Positions 29,201 to 31,974 of a stretch of DNA of 31,974 nt are shown one piece after another. Position numbers and translations under genes: made by a program. Each line of letters starts with the position of its first letter. Within the stretch, counting starts at the first letter, position 1. A model generated the notes under the pieces. That model was given only the letters and a program-made list of their open reading frames with translations, did not search any database and had not been told where the DNA came from. Source of the stretch: CAZRWH01 sp964603905 (GTDB lineage: Bacteria > Patescibacteriota > Gracilibacteria > UBA1369 > UBA12470); the NCBI GenBank assembly GCA_964603905.1, contig CAZRWH010000013.1:1-31974 (forward strand). Reading direction: 5' to 3'.

Positions 29201-31974
29201 ATGTTCAAAAAAGTCGACCCAAAACAATCCTTCCCAGAACTCGAAGAAAAACTCATCGCGCACTGGAAAAAGAACAAAACTTTCGAAAAATCGGTTAAGA
29301 GAAAACCAAAAGGCAAGGAGTACGTCTTCTACGACGGGCCTCCATTTGCAACAGGGCTTCCTCACTATGGCCACATCCTGGCAGGGACCCTGAAGGATGT
29401 TGTGCCAAGATACTGGACGATGAGAGGATACAAAATCGAGCGTAAGTTCGGGTGGGATTGTCATGGTCTTCCTGTTGAATACGAAGTTGAGAAAGAGCTT
29501 GGACTGAGCGGAAAACAAGATATCGAGGAAAAATATGGAGTCAGTAAATTTTGTGAGAAATGTCGTTCGATCGTACTTCGATATACAAAAGAATGGGAAG
29601 ATACAGTTGAGAGAATGGGGCGATGGGTGGATTTTCAAAACGATTACAAAACAATGGATCCGGAGTACATGGAAACGATATGGTGGGTGTTTAATCAGCT
29701 TTGGGAGAAAGGGCTGGTTTACGAAGGACACAAGCCAATGCACATCTGTCCGCGTTGTGTGACACCTCTTTCGAACTTTGAGGTGACTCAAGGGTACAAG
29801 GACATTACGGATCAATCTGTTATTGCTAAGTTCAAGCTGGACGAAAAAGACAATACTTATGTTCTTGCTTGGACAACAACTCCTTGGACTCTAGCGGGTA
29901 ACTTCTTTTTGGCGGTTGGGCCAGATGTCCGTTATGTGCTTTTGGAAAAAACTTTTTATGATGATGCGGGTGAAATCAACCCTAAAAGCAAGAAAGCTAA
30001 GCCTGCACGAGGTAGGGAAGTGGCTTTTAAAAAAGGGGAAAAATATGTTGTTGCAAAAGACCTAGTCGGAAAACTGTTCCCAGAAGGAGATTACAAAATC
30101 CTAAAAACATTCAAAGGGGAAAAATTAGAAGGGAAGACATACGAGCCGTTGTTCCCGTATTACGCAGAGATGAAGAAAGAAGGTGGGTTCAAAATTCTTA
30201 CTGCAGAGTTTGTGTCTACTGAGGACGGAACAGGTATCGTTCATATCGCCGGAGGATTTGGTGAAGACGATATGGTACTGACTCAAGAGCAAGGATTCCC
30301 AATCATCCAACACGTTGATATCGAAGGAAGGTTTACGCCTGAGGTAAAAGACTTCGCAGGAGAAGAGGTTAAACCAGTTGACGATCCTATGAAGATGGAT
30401 CGGAAAATAGTTGAATTCCTAGAGAAAAAAGGAAAGGTTTTCGAAGCAAAAACTTACACTCACTCATATCCACACTGTTGGCGTTGTGATTCACCTCTTT
30501 TGAACTACTCAACAACTTCTTGGTTCGTGAAAGTCACGGATATCAAGAAAAAAATGCTTAAATCAAACGAGAAGATCAATTGGGTGCCAGATCATCTCCA
30601 GGAAGGAAGATTCGGGCAATGGCTTGAGAACGCACGTGACTGGTGTATCAGCCGAAATAGGTATTGGGGAGCACCTCTTCCGCTTTGGAGGAGCGAAGAC
30701 GGAGATACTATCTGTATAGGTTCGATCAAAGAGTTAGAGAAGCTTTCGGGTAAAAAAGTAACAGACCTTCACAAGCACAAAGTTGACAAGGTCAAAATCA
30801 AAAAAGATGGAAAAACATACACGAGAGTACCTGAAGTTCTCGACTGTTGGTTCGAATCAGGTTCAATGCCGTATGCACAAATGCACTATCCTTTCCAAAA
30901 CAAAGCTAAATTCGAGCGTAACTTCCCAGCAAAATTCATTGCGGAAGGTCTAGATCAGACACGTGGATGGTTCTACACACTTGTTGTGCTCGGAACAGCA
31001 CTGTTCGGAAAATCTCCTTTCAAAAACGTAATTGTAAACGGACTTGTCCTGGCAGAAGACGGTAAAAAAATGAGTAAACGTCTCAAGAACTATCCAGAGC
31101 CAAGGCTAATCTTCGATAAGCACGGAGCAGACGCATTAAGGTTCTATATGATGAACTCTCCGGTGGTAAGAGCAGAGACGCTCAGGTTTTCAGAAAAAGG
31201 CGTTGAAGAGGTTGTAAAAGGCCTACTTCTTCCTATCTGGAACAGTTATAGCTTCTTGGTCACATACGCAAATATCGACAAGTGGAAGCCTTCTCGCAAA
31301 AAACCTAAAAACAAGCTGGATAAATGGATTTTATCCGAGCTTCAACTATTGATAAAAGAGGTAACAGAGCAAATGAACGCATACGATCTTCAAAAAGCAT
31401 CAGATGCATTCCCGAAATTCGTAGACAATCTGACCAACTGGTATATCCGAAGATCGAGAAGAAGATTCTGGAAAAACGAAAACGATGGAGACAAAGCAGA
31501 AGCTTACTACACTTTGCATGAAGTTCTAGTAACGCTTTCGAAGGTTCTAGCTCCATTCTGCCCATTCATCTCAGAAGAAATCTATCGCAACTTAACGGGT
31601 GAAGAGTCGGTGCACTTAGCAGATTGGCCAAAAGCAAAAGAAAGCCTAATCGACAAACGCCTAAGTAAGGAAATCAAACTTACTCGTGCGATTGTTACTC
31701 TAGGGCATGGAGTCCGTGCTCAGAAACAAATCAAGGTTCGCCAACCTTTGAGCAAGGTATCGGTGGCGCTTCCTCCACGCACAGCAAAAACTTTTGAAAA
31801 GAACGTTGTAAAAGAAGAGCTGAACGTCAAAAAAGTCGAAATACTAAAAGACGCATCGGCAGTTGCAGATTTCCGAGTTCTTCCAAACGCAAAAGTCCTC
31901 GGACCAAAATACGGCGGAGAAGTGCAAAACATCATCAAGCAAGCTAAATCCGGCAAATTCAAGATCGACGGAGA
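29201..31974 (+). CDS. ileS: Isoleucyl-tRNA synthetase, eukaryote-like type 2 (3' end missing)
   Basis: Class I synthetase, open from the ATG at 29201 to the window edge (924 complete codons). The HIGH-type motif is HYGH at 55-58 within DGPPFATGLPHYGHILAGT, and FGWDCHGLPVEYEVE follows. KMSKR is at 623-627, followed by LKNYPEP. These forms match type 2 IleRS, the eukaryotic-like class that includes naturally mupirocin-resistant enzymes. Type 1 enzymes have GNIHIGHA-like and KMSKS motifs. The end VRQPLSKVSVALP ... LNVKKVE ... PNAKVLGPKYGG is the type 2 C-terminal region, so perhaps 100 residues are missing. The T-box leader controls it. The start is set by family alignment and an A-rich leader. 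Confidence 0.95.
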   Translation, partial: MFKKVDPKQSFPELEEKLIAHWKKNKTFEKSVKRKPKGKEYVFYDGPPFATGLPHYGHILAGTLKDVVPRYWTMRGYKIERKFGWDCHGLPVEYEVEKELGLSGKQDIEEKYGVSKFCEKCRSIVLRYTKEWEDTVERMGRWVDFQNDYKTMDPEYMETIWWVFNQLWEKGLVYEGHKPMHICPRCVTPLSNFEVTQGYKDITDQSVIAKFKLDEKDNTYVLAWTTTPWTLAGNFFLAVGPDVRYVLLEKTFYDDAGEINPKSKKAKPARGREVAFKKGEKYVVAKDLVGKLFPEGDYKILKTFKGEKLEGKTYEPLFPYYAEMKKEGGFKILTAEFVSTEDGTGIVHIAGGFGEDDMVLTQEQGFPIIQHVDIEGRFTPEVKDFAGEEVKPVDDPMKMDRKIVEFLEKKGKVFEAKTYTHSYPHCWRCDSPLLNYSTTSWFVKVTDIKKKMLKSNEKINWVPDHLQEGRFGQWLENARDWCISRNRYWGAPLPLWRSEDGDTICIGSIKELEKLSGKKVTDLHKHKVDKVKIKKDGKTYTRVPEVLDCWFESGSMPYAQMHYPFQNKAKFERNFPAKFIAEGLDQTRGWFYTLVVLGTALFGKSPFKNVIVNGLVLAEDGKKMSKRLKNYPEPRLIFDKHGADALRFYMMNSPVVRAETLRFSEKGVEEVVKGLLLPIWNSYSFLVTYANIDKWKPSRKKPKNKLDKWILSELQLLIKEVTEQMNAYDLQKASDAFPKFVDNLTNWYIRRSRRRFWKNENDGDKAEAYYTLHEVLVTLSKVLAPFCPFISEEIYRNLTGEESVHLADWPKAKESLIDKRLSKEIKLTRAIVTLGHGVRAQKQIKVRQPLSKVSVALPPRTAKTFEKNVVKEELNVKKVEILKDASAVADFRVLPNAKVLGPKYGGEVQNIIKQAKSGKFKIDG

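Noticed and set aside
29186..29815. 209-aa frame on the minus strand
   Set aside because: It is antisense to the conserved N-terminal part of ileS, whose motifs are unmistakable.

Overview
The window looks like chromosomal DNA of a Patescibacteria (CPR) bacterium, perhaps of the Peregrinibacteria kind. This is an inference from gene content: a stand-alone VirD4/TraG-type ATPase, a sigma region 4 plus HARE-HTH protein, many orphan charged proteins, and almost no Shine-Dalgarno sequences. All long genes are open under the standard code and TGA is not needed as a sense codon, which argues against the recoded Gracilibacteria/SR1 lineages. No marker gene in the window fixes the taxonomy.

Layout. 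1-10522 is a leftward block: two orphan proteins, the VirD4-like ATPase, aspS, dnaE (alpha subunit of DNA polymerase III) and a DUF5665 membrane protein. A tRNA-Leu(UAG) follows on the + strand with a strong terminator. Next comes a rightward group: the sigma4-HARE regulator, a HIT protein, a degenerate EF-Tu-like GTPase fragment, and six small orphan genes (one of 49 codons, one of 66 codons with a corrected start). Then come leftward nadA-nadC and a Ser/Glu-rich orphan, rightward valS, an orphan and a TPR protein, and a leftward orphan pair. Leftward purA faces rightward purC-purE-purB. Two more small orphans precede ileS, which has a T-box leader and runs off the right edge.

Pathways. PurE (class II type), PurC and PurB cover AIR to AICAR, and PurA with PurB convert IMP to AMP. 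NadA and NadC make NaMN from iminoaspartate; no NadB is present here. AspRS, ValRS and IleRS with tRNA-Leu serve translation, but only ileS carries a visible tRNA-sensing leader.

The most unusual structure is not a gene. About a dozen gene borders carry short arrays of degenerate 7-nt words, or 6-nt CTACAA/CTACCA words, kept in phase. The 6-nt type directly abuts the start codons of dnaE, the sigma4-HARE gene, purE and purB, and a 7-nt array reaches to within four bases of the ileS start. Other arrays contain or touch the stop codons of the 140-aa orphan, the 160-aa orphan, the VirD4-like gene, purA and purC. One pair of arrays forms both arms of a terminator hairpin and also supplies the -35 box of the next promoter. 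The arrays resemble in principle the heptanucleotide STRRs of cyanobacteria; I know of no description of them in this kind of organism.
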